Positions 35,261-45,009 of a stretch of DNA of 64,000 nt are shown piece by piece. This stretch comes from Veillonella sp. CHU740 (GTDB taxonomy: Bacteria; Bacillota; Negativicutes; Veillonellales; Veillonellaceae): assembly GCF_003992055.1 (NCBI RefSeq), contig NZ_RQVD01000003.1, positions 1 to 64,000 on the forward strand, written 5' to 3'. Position 1 is the stretch's first letter; each line of letters starts with the position of its first letter. A model generated the notes under the pieces. It was given only the letters and a program-made list of their open reading frames with translations. It searched no databases and had not been told where the DNA came from. Both the position numbers and the translations under genes were made by a program.

Positions 35261-35400
35261 CTTTTTTTTGTAGGTTCTCTTGTGAAAGTACTGTATGTAC
35301 CTAGGGTTTGTAAGTTATATGTATAGATTTTATTCCCACGTAGTCAGGGGAAATATGATATAATGAAGGGTATATACATCAGTAAACAGGAGATATATCG

Positions 35401-38016
35401 ATGAAAAAATTAATGATTATAGATGGCAGTAGTTTATTATATCGTGCATTTTTTGCGCTACCACCATTGCAAAATGCATTAGGCGTTCCTACGAATGCAG
35501 TCTATGGATTTTTAACTATGCTTACTAAGCTATATGAAGAGATTCAGCCAGATTATATTGCAGTGGCATTTGATAAAGGAAAACAAACATTTCGTATGGA
35601 TATATACGAGGATTATAAAGGTACACGTCAAAGTGCACCCGATGAATTGCGACCTCAGTTTGCTTTAATCAGAGAAGTATTGGAATCTCTAGGTATTATC
35701 GTAATTGAAGAAGAAGGCTTTGAAGGTGATGATATCATTGGATCCTTAAGTAAGAAATGGGGATCTTCTGATGTACAAGTTCATATCATCACTGGAGATA
35801 GAGATAATTTACAACTAGTCGATCAGTATACAAGTGTATTCTTAACAAAAAAAGGCATTACAGATATGCTCCATGTAACGATGGATAATATGGAAGAACT
35901 TTATGGCTATGGTCCTCAAATGGTGATCGAAATGAAATCCTTGATGGGTGATTCTTCTGATAACATTCCGGGAGTGCCAGGTGTAGGTGAAAAAACAGCG
36001 CTTAAACTATTAAACCAGTATGGTACTTTAGTAGGTGTATACGAACATATTGAAGAGCAAAAGGGTAAGTTGAAAGAACGATTAGTCGACAATAAAGACT
36101 TAGCGTTTATTTCACATCAACTGGCTACCATCAAAACAGATATGGATATGCCTTACGCCTTAGAACAGTTTGTACCAGTAGTCCACCGTAGTGAAGTTAC
36201 ACCATTATTTGAGAAATTGGGCTTTCACGCAGTGACGCCACGATTATTGAAAGCTATGGGTGTGGAAGAAGAAGGTACTTTATTTGACCAATTTTTAGCA
36301 CCACCAGCAGAAGAAATAGAATTAGAACATGTCGTTGAGCTACCCTTAGATTACTATCAAGATAAAACCCTTAGTGTTGTCGTAAAAGAGGCGGGCAAAC
36401 ATCCTTTTAGAACGATAGAAGCAATCTATATGTACAATGGTGAGAAGCAACTCGTTATTAATGGATTCGCAGATGTTTCGCATATTGAACGTGTATTAGA
36501 TGGAGCTAAAGAAGTTGTTACTGACAATGCGAAACTTTTGTTTGAAGTGTTAGGAACAGAAAAAACAGGGCATATTTCTATCAAAAAGAATGGAGCCGTT
36601 CATATTAAAGATATTACTTTATTAGCCTATCTATTAGATCCTACACGAGCGAATTATGGTATGACTTATTTATGTGAACGATTTGGTCAACCATCGATTC
36701 CGGTTACAGAAAATGAAGCAGAATGGGCCTTGCAAAGTCAAGCATTGTGGAATATGAATGAAAATGCGGAAAAAGAAGCGCATGCAGCAGGTATTTGGGA
36801 GTTATATACAGAGATAGAATTACCACTGCTTCGCACCTTATGTATATTGGAGAAACATGGTATCTATATGGATGTAGCACAATTACATTCCACGTTAGAG
36901 CGCTTTAAAGTAGAAGTGGCAACATTGCAAAGTAATATCTATGATCTAGCAGGTGAAACATTTAATATTAACTCTCCTAAGCAATTAGGTGTGATTTTGT
37001 TTGAGAAATTACAATTACCGGTTATTAAAAAGACGAAGACCGGCTATTCTACTGATGCAGAAGTGTTAGATATGCTGCGCAATGAGCATGAAATCGTGGA
37101 GCAAATTTTAGCTTATCGGTCTATCGTTAAATTAGTGTCTACCTATTTAGAAGGTTTTGAAGGATTGGTGAACCCACATACGAATCGGATTCATACATCC
37201 TTTAATCAAATGGTCACTGCTACAGGACGTCTAAGTAGTTCTGATCCAAATTTACAAAATATTCCAGTACGCAGTGAAAAAGGCCGAGAAATTCGTGCCT
37301 TGTTTAAACCAAGTGATGGATATGATATGTTTGTGAGCGCCGATTACTCTCAAATTGAATTGCGGATTTTAGCACATTTATCCGAAGATCCAGCTTTAAT
37401 TCAGGCTTTTAAAAATGGAGAAGACATTCATCGGTTTACAGCAGCTGAAGTATTGGGTAAATCCTTAGAAGAGGTGACTCCACTGGAACGGTCTCATGCA
37501 AAGGCTATCAATTTTGGTATTATCTACGGGATTAGTGATTTTGGATTGTCTCGTGATTTAGGAATTACTCGAGCAGAGGCAAAAGAATACATCGAGTTGT
37601 ATTTTAGCCGGTATCCACAAATTAAATCCTATATGGATCGCATGGTGCAAGAAGCTCATGAAACAGGTATGGTTCGTACTATGTTTGGACGAGTACGCCC
37701 ATTGCCAGATATTAATAGTCGTAACTTTAACCGCCGGTCTTTTGCGGAACGTACAGCTATGAATACGCCAATTCAGGGGACTGCTGCTGATATCATCAAG
37801 AAAGCTATGAATGAAGTAGAGAACGTTTTGGAAACAAAAGGATTACAATCTCGCATTTTACTGCAAGTTCATGATGAGCTAGTATTGGAAGTTATCGAAT
37901 CAGAGCAAGAAGTAGTGGAAACAATTTTGCGTGATTGCATGGAGCAAGTAGTAGTACTGCAGGTGCCACTACAAGTAGATGTACATAGTGCAAAGAACTG
38001 GGCAGATGTAAAATAA
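35401..38016 (+). CDS. polA: DNA polymerase I
   Basis: Fills gaps and removes RNA primers. 871 residues. The 5'-3' nuclease domain covers about 1-290, with FEGDDIIGSLS and SLMGDSSDNIPGVPGVGEKTA. The middle domain lacks the DxE and other acidic residues of a working 3'-5' exonuclease (for example DITLLAYLLDPT has no matching metal ligands), as in Bacillus, so it probably does not proofread. The polymerase has motif A DYSQIELRILAHLS, motif B RSHAKAINFGIIYG and motif C QVHDELVLEV. Upstream, TGA-TATAAT near 35360 is an extended -10. A coaE-slt run follows. Confidence 0.96.
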   Translation: MKKLMIIDGSSLLYRAFFALPPLQNALGVPTNAVYGFLTMLTKLYEEIQPDYIAVAFDKGKQTFRMDIYEDYKGTRQSAPDELRPQFALIREVLESLGIIVIEEEGFEGDDIIGSLSKKWGSSDVQVHIITGDRDNLQLVDQYTSVFLTKKGITDMLHVTMDNMEELYGYGPQMVIEMKSLMGDSSDNIPGVPGVGEKTALKLLNQYGTLVGVYEHIEEQKGKLKERLVDNKDLAFISHQLATIKTDMDMPYALEQFVPVVHRSEVTPLFEKLGFHAVTPRLLKAMGVEEEGTLFDQFLAPPAEEIELEHVVELPLDYYQDKTLSVVVKEAGKHPFRTIEAIYMYNGEKQLVINGFADVSHIERVLDGAKEVVTDNAKLLFEVLGTEKTGHISIKKNGAVHIKDITLLAYLLDPTRANYGMTYLCERFGQPSIPVTENEAEWALQSQALWNMNENAEKEAHAAGIWELYTEIELPLLRTLCILEKHGIYMDVAQLHSTLERFKVEVATLQSNIYDLAGETFNINSPKQLGVILFEKLQLPVIKKTKTGYSTDAEVLDMLRNEHEIVEQILAYRSIVKLVSTYLEGFEGLVNPHTNRIHTSFNQMVTATGRLSSSDPNLQNIPVRSEKGREIRALFKPSDGYDMFVSADYSQIELRILAHLSEDPALIQAFKNGEDIHRFTAAEVLGKSLEEVTPLERSHAKAINFGIIYGISDFGLSRDLGITRAEAKEYIELYFSRYPQIKSYMDRMVQEAHETGMVRTMFGRVRPLPDINSRNFNRRSFAERTAMNTPIQGTAADIIKKAMNEVENVLETKGLQSRILLQVHDELVLEVIESEQEVVETILRDCMEQVVVLQVPLQVDVHSAKNWADVK

Positions 38017-38093
38017 TAGAATTTACATAGAATGTATATATTCTATATATGAAATATGATGTGTATGACTAGAATCAATTATGGGGAGTAGCT

Positions 38094-38708
38094 ATGTATA
38101 AAATTGGACTTACAGGTGGCATTGCTTCTGGTAAAAGTACAGTGCTGCGATGGTTACAAAAAAAAGGTGTTCCTTTTATTGATGCCGATGTGGTAGCTAG
38201 AGAAGTAGTAGAGCCAGGGACACCTGGTTTGCAAGAATTAGTAAAGGTCTTTGGTCAAGATGTATTATTGCCAGATGGTACATTGAATCGCCCCTACGTA
38301 GGGTCTCTAGTGTTTTCGGATACCACAGCGCTAGAAACGATTAATAGCATTTTACAACCACATATTCGACATCGTATGCAGGTATTAGAAGAAGAATGGC
38401 AGGCTAAAGGAGCTACAGCGATTATATATGACATTCCATTGTTGTTTGAAACTGATTGGTATACAAGAATGGATGAAATATGGCTTGTGTATGTCAATCA
38501 AGCGACCCAGTTAGAGCGGTTGATGAAACGGAATACATATACAGAAGAAGAAGCATTAGACCGAATCCATAGCCAAATGAGTTTAGATGAGAAGCGTAGC
38601 CGTAGTCATGAAATTATCGATAATTCTGGTACTATGAAACAGTTAGAAAAACAGTTGCGAAAACTGTGGAAGATTAAGAAGGAGTACTTTCATAAGGAGG
38701 AAGCATGA
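38094..38708 (+). CDS. coaE: Dephospho-CoA kinase
   Basis: Phosphorylates dephospho-CoA in the last step of CoA synthesis. 204 residues. The P-loop is GLTGGIASGKST. The CoA-site Asp is in FIDADVVAREVV, and DIPLLFETDW and the lid region with RMKRNTYTEEEALDRI-like pattern are typical. It is about 78 bases after polA (often paired in Firmicutes) and overlaps the next gene by 4 bases (ATGA). Confidence 0.95.
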   Translation: MYKIGLTGGIASGKSTVLRWLQKKGVPFIDADVVAREVVEPGTPGLQELVKVFGQDVLLPDGTLNRPYVGSLVFSDTTALETINSILQPHIRHRMQVLEEEWQAKGATAIIYDIPLLFETDWYTRMDEIWLVYVNQATQLERLMKRNTYTEEEALDRIHSQMSLDEKRSRSHEIIDNSGTMKQLEKQLRKLWKIKKEYFHKEEA

Positions 38709-39268
38709 GAGTATCCACCGCATTTGCGTGGTTAGTAGTTATATTGACAGCCTATTATGTACAATACGGGCAGCCTTATTTAGCAAGACAATATGCATAT
38801 CCTATTGCCTATGAAGATGCCTTGCGTAAAAATGCAGAGACATATCATGTACGGGCTTCATTAGTGGCAGCTGTTATCTATACGGAAAGTAAATTTGATA
38901 CGAATGCTAAGTCCCTGCCTGGGGCATTGGGGTTAATGCAGTTAATGCCAGAAACGGCACATTGGATTGGTGAAGAGTTAAATCAGCCAACTATGTCCGA
39001 TCAAGATATTAAAGAGCCACAGGTAAATATACAGTTGGGCACTTGGTATTTGTCTTATTTATTAGAAGAATTTAAAGGTAATGAAATTTTGGCTTTGGCT
39101 GCCTATAATGCAGGTCGTGGTCATGTGGAAGAATGGATGACAACCTATGGATGGAAGGATGATTTTTCAGATATTGACGCCATTCCCTTTCAAGAAACAA
39201 GAGATTATGTAAAACGAGTGATGGCGAATGAAAAACAATATAGATCGCTATATAGTCAATTACGATAA
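38705..39268 (+). CDS. Lytic transglycosylase, SLT domain
   Basis: Cleaves the glycan strands of peptidoglycan. 187 residues. An N-terminal hydrophobic stretch (TAFAWLVVILTAYYVQ) acts as signal or membrane anchor. The catalytic Glu is in VIYTESKFDTNA; GALGLMQLMPETA and AAYNAGRGHVEEW are the family motifs. It overlaps the coaE stop by 4 bases, so it is translated from the same message. A Bacillus polA-coaE neighbourhood has a similar gene (YtcJ-type placing is not certain). Confidence 0.92.
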   Translation: MRVSTAFAWLVVILTAYYVQYGQPYLARQYAYPIAYEDALRKNAETYHVRASLVAAVIYTESKFDTNAKSLPGALGLMQLMPETAHWIGEELNQPTMSDQDIKEPQVNIQLGTWYLSYLLEEFKGNEILALAAYNAGRGHVEEWMTTYGWKDDFSDIDAIPFQETRDYVKRVMANEKQYRSLYSQLR

Positions 39269-39279
39269 ATGAGGACATT

Positions 39280-39924
39280 ATGGAATCGATTATAAATGCC
39301 TGTCAAGCGCTTGATATATCTTGGCTGCAACCATCTATAGGAAATTTTCGCTTGGTAATAGACCAAGAGCAAACATCTTCTACGGTGTATAGAATATTTC
39401 ATTATGAGAACAATAAAGGGTGGCAGTGGTCAGCCTTATATGATAAAGAAGTAGAAGATTATATGGTTCGTATCTCAATCCCTTTAGTGGACTTTGTAGA
39501 TATTTCATTCATACGTGAATCGTTAGAACCATTTATAGAAAACTTAAAAGAAACCTATGAACAATCTATTGAAAAACGATTTATACAGCCAGAGGCAGGT
39601 TTCTTGTATGAGTATCGTAAAAAAGGGATTCCACATTGGAAGTATGACCGAGTTTTGCCATCAAAGATAGGTGAGTTCCATAGAGATTTAACTCCTGATA
39701 TGGGTCTTGCTATGATCAATGGGTCGTATCTTATTGGAACCTATGTGAAAGAGAAGCAAGAAACTGGTGTGGTGCTATTTTATAATACATTTCGGGATGA
39801 GTTTTTTGGAGAAACTCGTCAACAAGGGTATCCAGGCATCACTCATAAGTTAGATGCGACGACGATAGAACAGTTTGAACATGCCTTGGAAGAACATTTA
39901 GAAGAGGTTTTAGACAATTTATAA
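39280..39924 (+). CDS. Conserved-looking protein of unknown function
   Basis: I do not recognise this family. 214 residues, acidic, no signal peptide, no membrane span. The N-terminal part carries aromatic-rich beta-like stretches (NNKGWQWSALYDKEV) and the middle an Glu/Lys-rich helix (ESLEPFIENLKETYEQSIEK). The C-terminus ends in an acidic helix. It follows the transglycosylase gene by 11 bases with GAGG before its ATG and precedes the ABC-F gene by 38 bases, so it is likely part of the same transcript. Codon use resembles the neighbours, so it is a real gene. Confidence 0.7.
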   Translation: MESIINACQALDISWLQPSIGNFRLVIDQEQTSSTVYRIFHYENNKGWQWSALYDKEVEDYMVRISIPLVDFVDISFIRESLEPFIENLKETYEQSIEKRFIQPEAGFLYEYRKKGIPHWKYDRVLPSKIGEFHRDLTPDMGLAMINGSYLIGTYVKEKQETGVVLFYNTFRDEFFGETRQQGYPGITHKLDATTIEQFEHALEEHLEEVLDNL

Positions 39925-39962
39925 TGCGATGATGAGTACAGATAATAAGTAGGAGTAGAGTT

Positions 39963-41948
39963 TTGGAACAAATCCGAATAGAAAAATTAGGAAAGTCTTT
40001 TGGTGTGCGTGAAATCTTCTCCAATGTATCCTTTACGATTCGACAAGGGGAACGTCTTGCCCTCGTAGGACCCAATGGGGCGGGTAAGTCAACATTGATG
40101 AAGTGCATATTAGGCATTGAAGAGCACGATGAAGGTATCATTGTGAAAGACAGCAGTATCACCATTGGGTACTTACAACAAGATGTCAATTTAGGAGATG
40201 CTAGTTTAGAAGAAGAAATTCAAACAGCTTGGGCTGACGTACAGCACTTGGAGTTACAATTACATTCTTTATCAAAGGAATTAGAGCAGCGAGAAGCGAC
40301 AGAGCAAGATTTGCGACGCTTGTCCTATTTACAAGACCGTTTGGAATGGCTTGGAGGCTATGATTATGAAAAGCAAAACCAACGTATTGCCTATGGATTA
40401 GGCTTTACTGATGAAGATTTAAAAAAGAAAGCTAGTGAATTTTCTGGTGGACAAAAAACACGCATTAATTTAGCAAAGGCTTTGGTGCGTCGCCCCGATT
40501 TTCTGTTTTTAGACGAGCCTACCAACCATTTAGATATGCCGATGCTAGAATGGTTAGAAGGGTATTTAAAGTCTTATAAAGGTGGCATTGTCATCATCAG
40601 TCATGACCGCTATTTCTTGGATCAAGTTGCTACAGAAGTAGTAGAATTAGCACATCATAAAGTACATACCTATAAAGGGAATTATAGTCAATTTTTGAAG
40701 CAACGTGAACAACAACGTGTGGCACACCAACGGGCCTATGATAAACAACAAGAACATATTCGTAAAACAGAAGAATATATTGATAAATACAGAGCTGGTA
40801 TAAAGTCGAAAATGGCTCGTGGCCGTCAATCGCAGTTAGAACGATTGGAACGGTTAGAAGCACCTGATCAAGATCGAGAGTTTGCATTTACATTCCCGAA
40901 ACCAGAAATGAGTGCTGATCGAGTGCTTATGATGGATGATGTAGCTATAGGTTACGATAGAAACGAGCCAGTAGCTACACATATCACCACAACCTTGCGT
41001 CGTGGTGATGTAGTTGGTTTAATTGGAGCAAATGGAGCCGGTAAATCTACGCTTGTGAAAACTATTATGGGGGAGCTTGATACAATTGATGGTTCTATCA
41101 CTACAGGAAATCGTGTGCAGACAGGATACTTTTCACAAGAACATGAAGAGTTGCATCCTACGTGGTCCGTTTTACAAGAAGTGATGTCACCTTACGATAT
41201 GTCAGAGGAATCGGCCCGCAGTATATTAGGAGCATTCCAATTTAGAGGTGATGATGTATTTAAATTGGTAGGGGACTTATCTGGTGGAGAACGTGCTAGG
41301 GTAGCTCTTTTAAAGTTATTTTTAGAAGGCCGTAATTTTTTAATCCTTGACGAACCTACAAACCATTTAGATATACCTACAAGAGAAACGGTAGAGCATG
41401 CGTTACAACAATTTGAAGGGACTTTATTGATTATCTCTCATGACCGATACCTATTAGATGCTGTAGCTAAGCGAATTATTGTATTAGAAGCTGGTGGCAT
41501 TGAAGAGTTTCATGGAAACTATTCATACTATAAAGAAAAACTGTTGGAACGATCTGTATTGGCGGCTCAGAAGTTAGAAGAGCAGAAATTGAGTGGTGAT
41601 ACCCAATCTAGAAAACCACAAACTTCAGATACTTACGTAGCATTGGAGAAGGAAAACAATAGATCTACGGGTCAAGAACCATCTTCTGTGGAAGTAAGTA
41701 ATGCTGATGTAGTAACGGTACCTAAAAAGAAAACCAATGCATATATGTTAGAAAAAGAGCTAGCTAAGGTGGAGTCGGATATTGCGCGGTATGAAGCGAC
41801 AATAAAGATGTATACCGTACAATTACAGGATCCATCAATTCAAGGCAGTATATCTGACTATGAACGTCTATCTGAGGAGCTAGCACTTACCACAAGCAAA
41901 TTAGAATCTTTGTATGAACGTTGGGAAACACTTAGCGAAGAGTCTTAG
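39963..41948 (+). CDS. ABC-F family ATPase (YdiF/Uup type)
   Basis: Soluble twin-ATPase protein; ABC-F members act on the ribosome, helping stalled translation or giving antibiotic resistance. 661 residues. Walker A motifs are GPNGAGKST and GANGAGKST; signatures are FSGGQKTRINLAKAL and LSGGERARVALLKL; Walker B is FLFLDEPTNHLD and FLILDEPTNHLD. An inter-domain helix with a long Arg/Gln-rich arm follows the first domain, and a C-terminal coiled coil covers about residues 590-661. The start is TTG at 39963 with AGGAG eight bases upstream; no membrane domain is present. Confidence 0.92.
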   Translation: MEQIRIEKLGKSFGVREIFSNVSFTIRQGERLALVGPNGAGKSTLMKCILGIEEHDEGIIVKDSSITIGYLQQDVNLGDASLEEEIQTAWADVQHLELQLHSLSKELEQREATEQDLRRLSYLQDRLEWLGGYDYEKQNQRIAYGLGFTDEDLKKKASEFSGGQKTRINLAKALVRRPDFLFLDEPTNHLDMPMLEWLEGYLKSYKGGIVIISHDRYFLDQVATEVVELAHHKVHTYKGNYSQFLKQREQQRVAHQRAYDKQQEHIRKTEEYIDKYRAGIKSKMARGRQSQLERLERLEAPDQDREFAFTFPKPEMSADRVLMMDDVAIGYDRNEPVATHITTTLRRGDVVGLIGANGAGKSTLVKTIMGELDTIDGSITTGNRVQTGYFSQEHEELHPTWSVLQEVMSPYDMSEESARSILGAFQFRGDDVFKLVGDLSGGERARVALLKLFLEGRNFLILDEPTNHLDIPTRETVEHALQQFEGTLLIISHDRYLLDAVAKRIIVLEAGGIEEFHGNYSYYKEKLLERSVLAAQKLEEQKLSGDTQSRKPQTSDTYVALEKENNRSTGQEPSSVEVSNADVVTVPKKKTNAYMLEKELAKVESDIARYEATIKMYTVQLQDPSIQGSISDYERLSEELALTTSKLESLYERWETLSEES

Positions 41949-41957
41949 GAGGCGATT

Positions 41958-42884
41958 ATGAAAGGCCGTTTTGCACCGAGTCCTACGGGACATATGCATG
42001 TAGGGAATATATGGGTAGCATTTCTATCCTATTGGTCTGCACGGCGACAAGGTGGGGAATACATCGTTCGCATCGAAGATGTAGATACACAACGATCCAA
42101 GCCTATGTATGCGGAACATATACTAGAAGACTTAGCCTGGCTAGGGTTCACTTGGGATGAAGAACTGACATATCAATCGCAACGAGTGCCTGTGTATGAA
42201 CAATATCTAATGGAATTGCAACAGCAACAGCGCCTGTATCCATGCTATTGCAATCGAGCCCGTTTACAAGAAATTAGTAGTGCTCCTCATCAAGGAGAGT
42301 CACATCATGTGTATGATGGGTATTGTTTTAAGAATACACCGACCGTGGGAGAGAGACCACCTTCTTGGCGACTTCATATGCCTAATGAAGAAGGTAGCTT
42401 TATGGATTTATACAGAGATTGTGTCCATTATGAGGTACAATCTTTAGTGGATGATATCATATTGAAGCGGTGGGATGGCATGATAGCCTATCATTTAGCG
42501 GTAGTTATTGATGATTATGAGATGGGAGTTACAGAAGTCATTCGAGGCAATGATTTACTACCTGTTACGGGACATCAAATTGCCTTGGCCCATGCCTTCG
42601 AATTTTCTGGGTTACAATATGGTCATGTCCCAATGCTAGTCGATGAAGAAGGGTATCGTTTATCCAAACGACAACAAAGTATTACTATACGTGACTTACA
42701 AAGTCAGGGAGCTTCTCCTGAATCTATATGGGGTTGGTTGGCATTGTCCACAGGAATTTTAGAGCCTGGTGATGTACCTAGATGTGGAAAAATATCTCTT
42801 GAGGAATTACTAGGCATACAGATTTCTCCCCAAGTGTTAGCTCAAGATATAATTAAATTGACAAATTTCGATATTATGGTATGA
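41958..42884 (+). CDS. gluQ: Glutamyl-Q tRNA(Asp) synthetase
   Basis: Attaches glutamate to queuosine at the wobble base of tRNA(Asp), without the anticodon-binding domain of GltX. 308 residues. The ATP site is FAPSPTGHMHVGN (HIGH variant HVGN). Zinc ligands sit in YPCYCNRARL and the YDGYC segment. The KMSKS loop is changed to YRLSKRQQS, typical for this group. It starts 9 bases after the ABC-F gene. The class is common in Proteobacteria and less so in Firmicutes. Confidence 0.88.
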   Translation: MKGRFAPSPTGHMHVGNIWVAFLSYWSARRQGGEYIVRIEDVDTQRSKPMYAEHILEDLAWLGFTWDEELTYQSQRVPVYEQYLMELQQQQRLYPCYCNRARLQEISSAPHQGESHHVYDGYCFKNTPTVGERPPSWRLHMPNEEGSFMDLYRDCVHYEVQSLVDDIILKRWDGMIAYHLAVVIDDYEMGVTEVIRGNDLLPVTGHQIALAHAFEFSGLQYGHVPMLVDEEGYRLSKRQQSITIRDLQSQGASPESIWGWLALSTGILEPGDVPRCGKISLEELLGIQISPQVLAQDIIKLTNFDIMV

Positions 42885-42908
42885 TAATACAGTAATGAGG
42901 TGATACGT

Positions 42909-43280
42909 ATGTCAATGGAAACAGCGATCCAAGAAAAAACGTGGGCTGTTTTAGGCGCCACAACAAGAACCGATAAGTTCGGATATAAGATTTTCAAACA
43001 TCTTGTAAATAAAGGGTATACAGTGTATCCAGTGAATCCTAATATTACATCGATCGATGGTATACCATGCTATCCAAGCTTACAGGACTTGCCTGTAGTG
43101 CCTACTGTGGTAGACTTTGTGGTACCAGAAAAAGTGGGTTTAGAAGCCCTCGATAGTTGTAAAGCGTTAGGAGTTAAGACGGTTTGGTTACAACCAGGTG
43201 CGGATAAACCAACAGTAGTCAAAAAAGCAACGGATTTAGGTCTTGAAGTGATTCAAGATTGTGTATTGATTCAAATCTAA
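42909..43280 (+). CDS. CoA-binding domain protein (YccU-like)
   Basis: A small Rossmann-fold protein of the CoA-binding family seen in succinyl-CoA ligase; function unknown. 123 residues. WAVLGATTRTDKFGYKIF forms the nucleotide loop; NPNITSIDGIPCYPSLQDLP and the later KTVWLQPGA match the family. GAGGTGAT precedes ATG 42909; the GTG at 42900 overlaps that site. It sits 12 bases before the thioredoxin gene, an arrangement that suggests a redox link (inference). Confidence 0.88.
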   Translation: MSMETAIQEKTWAVLGATTRTDKFGYKIFKHLVNKGYTVYPVNPNITSIDGIPCYPSLQDLPVVPTVVDFVVPEKVGLEALDSCKALGVKTVWLQPGADKPTVVKKATDLGLEVIQDCVLIQI

Positions 43281-43292
43281 TAGGAGGCTTTC

Positions 43293-43616
43293 ATGAGCGC
43301 AATTATTGATGTAACAACAGCAAATTTTAAAGAAGTAGTCGCAGCAAACGACAAAGTAACAGTAGTGGACTTCTGGGCACCATGGTGTGGATACTGTGTT
43401 CGCATGATGCCTGTATATGATGAATTAGCGGCTGCATTAGGCGACAAAGTGACATTGACAAAAGTAAACACTGATGAACAACCTGAATTAGCTCAATTCT
43501 TCAAAATCGAAATTCTACCTACATTTGCTATCTTTAAAAATGGTGAAATCGTAGATCGCAAAATTGGTTTCATTCCATTAGAAGAATTAAAAGCAGCTGT
43601 AGAAGCTCATCTATAA
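43293..43616 (+). CDS. trxA: Thioredoxin with CGYC active site
   Basis: Reduces protein disulfides. 107 residues, thioredoxin length and fold: VTVVDFWAPWCGYCVRMMP, then TKVNTDEQPELAQFF, and the cis-Pro segment EILPTFAIFKNG. The active-site dipeptide is Gly-Tyr (CGYC), not the usual Gly-Pro, which should shift the redox potential upward. No signal peptide, so it is cytoplasmic. GGAGG precedes the ATG. A bidirectional terminator follows. Confidence 0.92.
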   Translation: MSAIIDVTTANFKEVVAANDKVTVVDFWAPWCGYCVRMMPVYDELAAALGDKVTLTKVNTDEQPELAQFFKIEILPTFAIFKNGEIVDRKIGFIPLEELKAAVEAHL

Positions 43617-43632
43617 TATATACTATCAAATA

Positions 43633-43680
43633 AAAAGCATGTATCTCATTGACAGTGCGTCAAAAGATACATGCTTTTCT
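43633..43680. terminator. Bidirectional terminator between trxA and the exporter gene
   Basis: AAAAGCATGTATCT (43633-43646) and AGATACATGCTTTT (43665-43678) form a perfect 14-bp stem with A and T runs at both ends. It serves the two converging genes. Confidence 0.9.
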
Positions 43681-45008
43681 TATGTATATCGTTTATCTAA
43701 TAAACTTTCTAGTTTTTTCTCTTTTCTAGCATCTAATATCTTACCCGCTAGAATAGATGGGATAGCCACGCCTACACCGATGGATATGATGATTAGGATG
43801 GCAGTGACCCCACTTTGGATAGCTTCTACGAGTGTAGTAGAGGTAAGTGAGTTAATGTGTAACATAGCATATAAAAATCGATAGATAAATACGCCAGGTA
43901 CTAAAGGAATAGCTGATGGAATAGCTAATACCTTGGAAGATGTTTTGCCATGACGGGCAGCTTTCAACGAGAATAAGCTCACCATGGCTGCAGCGATAAA
44001 AGTAGCACCGAATACAGAAAACCCTAAATGAAGGATTAATGTATTTTTTACTAAAATCGCGATAAGGCCACCTATACCAATAAGAGGTAATAAACGCTTC
44101 GGCGTATAAAACATGACAGCATAGCCAGCAGCACCAACTACGGCAGCTCCTAATAAGACTGGAGAAATGCTATCTGGTACAATGCTCAGATGAGTAAAGT
44201 CATAGGTATGGTTAAAGTACTGAGCCATACTAATTCCTACGGTCATACTGCCAACAATGAGTAAGGTATGCACAGCTCGCGAGATACCTGCCAAAATGTG
44301 ATTATTTAGCAAGTCATCTACGGTATTGATGAGAGGGATACCAGGCACCATAAACAATGTGCAAGCAATCATAGCATAGATTACATCGGAGGAATCAAAT
44401 ACACAGCCAGATATATAGGCGAGTCCAGAGGAAACCATTGCTGCACAAGCAATGCCAATGTAGCCATTGATTTGAAACCGTTTTAAAACGAGTTGCACTA
44501 TGAATCCTAACAAAGCGCAAACTGTTGTAATCCATGCAGAGATAATAGTACCCCCAAATAAGATGGGAAAAGCTCCACAGGCAAAGCCTGCAAAGATAGC
44601 AGATGTAGCATCCGAATAGGGAGGATCTTTTTTAGCAATCTCTTCCAGTTCTTGAGAAAATTCATCAAGAGTATATTCATTACGTAATGCAGTCCAAGTT
44701 AAGACACTAATGGCGGAAATAATATCCATATTAGCTCCTAAATATTGGACTTTTCTAAAGGATGTAAAGCAATCTTCTGGACTATGAATATTAATTAAAA
44801 TATTAGAGTAGGCGATATGGATATGAAGATGATCTGCTGGAATTCCCATATATGCAGCCGCGCGACGCATATCTCGAACAATTTGGTTCGCATTGGCCCC
44901 ATTTTCAGATAATAAACAGCCCATACGAAGTAGAATTTTTACCTTTTTTCTGATTTCCACAAAGGGTTCTTCTAAAATATGCAAATCCTTTTCTGTATAT
45001 TGAGACAT
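43680..45008 (-). CDS. Threonine/serine exporter family protein (ThrE-like)
   Basis: Predicted inner-membrane exporter of small amino acids. 442 residues: a soluble N-terminal domain of about 115 residues (GANANQIVRDMRRAAAYMG is the DUF1212 mark), then about ten membrane spans in two halves. The first half has FGGTIISAWITT and GIPLINTVDDLLN (conserved in ThrE), the second half resembles the smaller DUF3815 subunit, so this is a single-chain form of a transporter that is often split into two genes. Start ATG at 45008, one base after the upstream gene's stop. Substrate is inferred. Confidence 0.82.
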   Translation of the reverse strand: MSQYTEKDLHILEEPFVEIRKKVKILLRMGCLLSENGANANQIVRDMRRAAAYMGIPADHLHIHIAYSNILINIHSPEDCFTSFRKVQYLGANMDIISAISVLTWTALRNEYTLDEFSQELEEIAKKDPPYSDATSAIFAGFACGAFPILFGGTIISAWITTVCALLGFIVQLVLKRFQINGYIGIACAAMVSSGLAYISGCVFDSSDVIYAMIACTLFMVPGIPLINTVDDLLNNHILAGISRAVHTLLIVGSMTVGISMAQYFNHTYDFTHLSIVPDSISPVLLGAAVVGAAGYAVMFYTPKRLLPLIGIGGLIAILVKNTLILHLGFSVFGATFIAAAMVSLFSLKAARHGKTSSKVLAIPSAIPLVPGVFIYRFLYAMLHINSLTSTTLVEAIQSGVTAILIIISIGVGVAIPSILAGKILDARKEKKLESLLDKRYT

Positions 45009-45009
45009 A

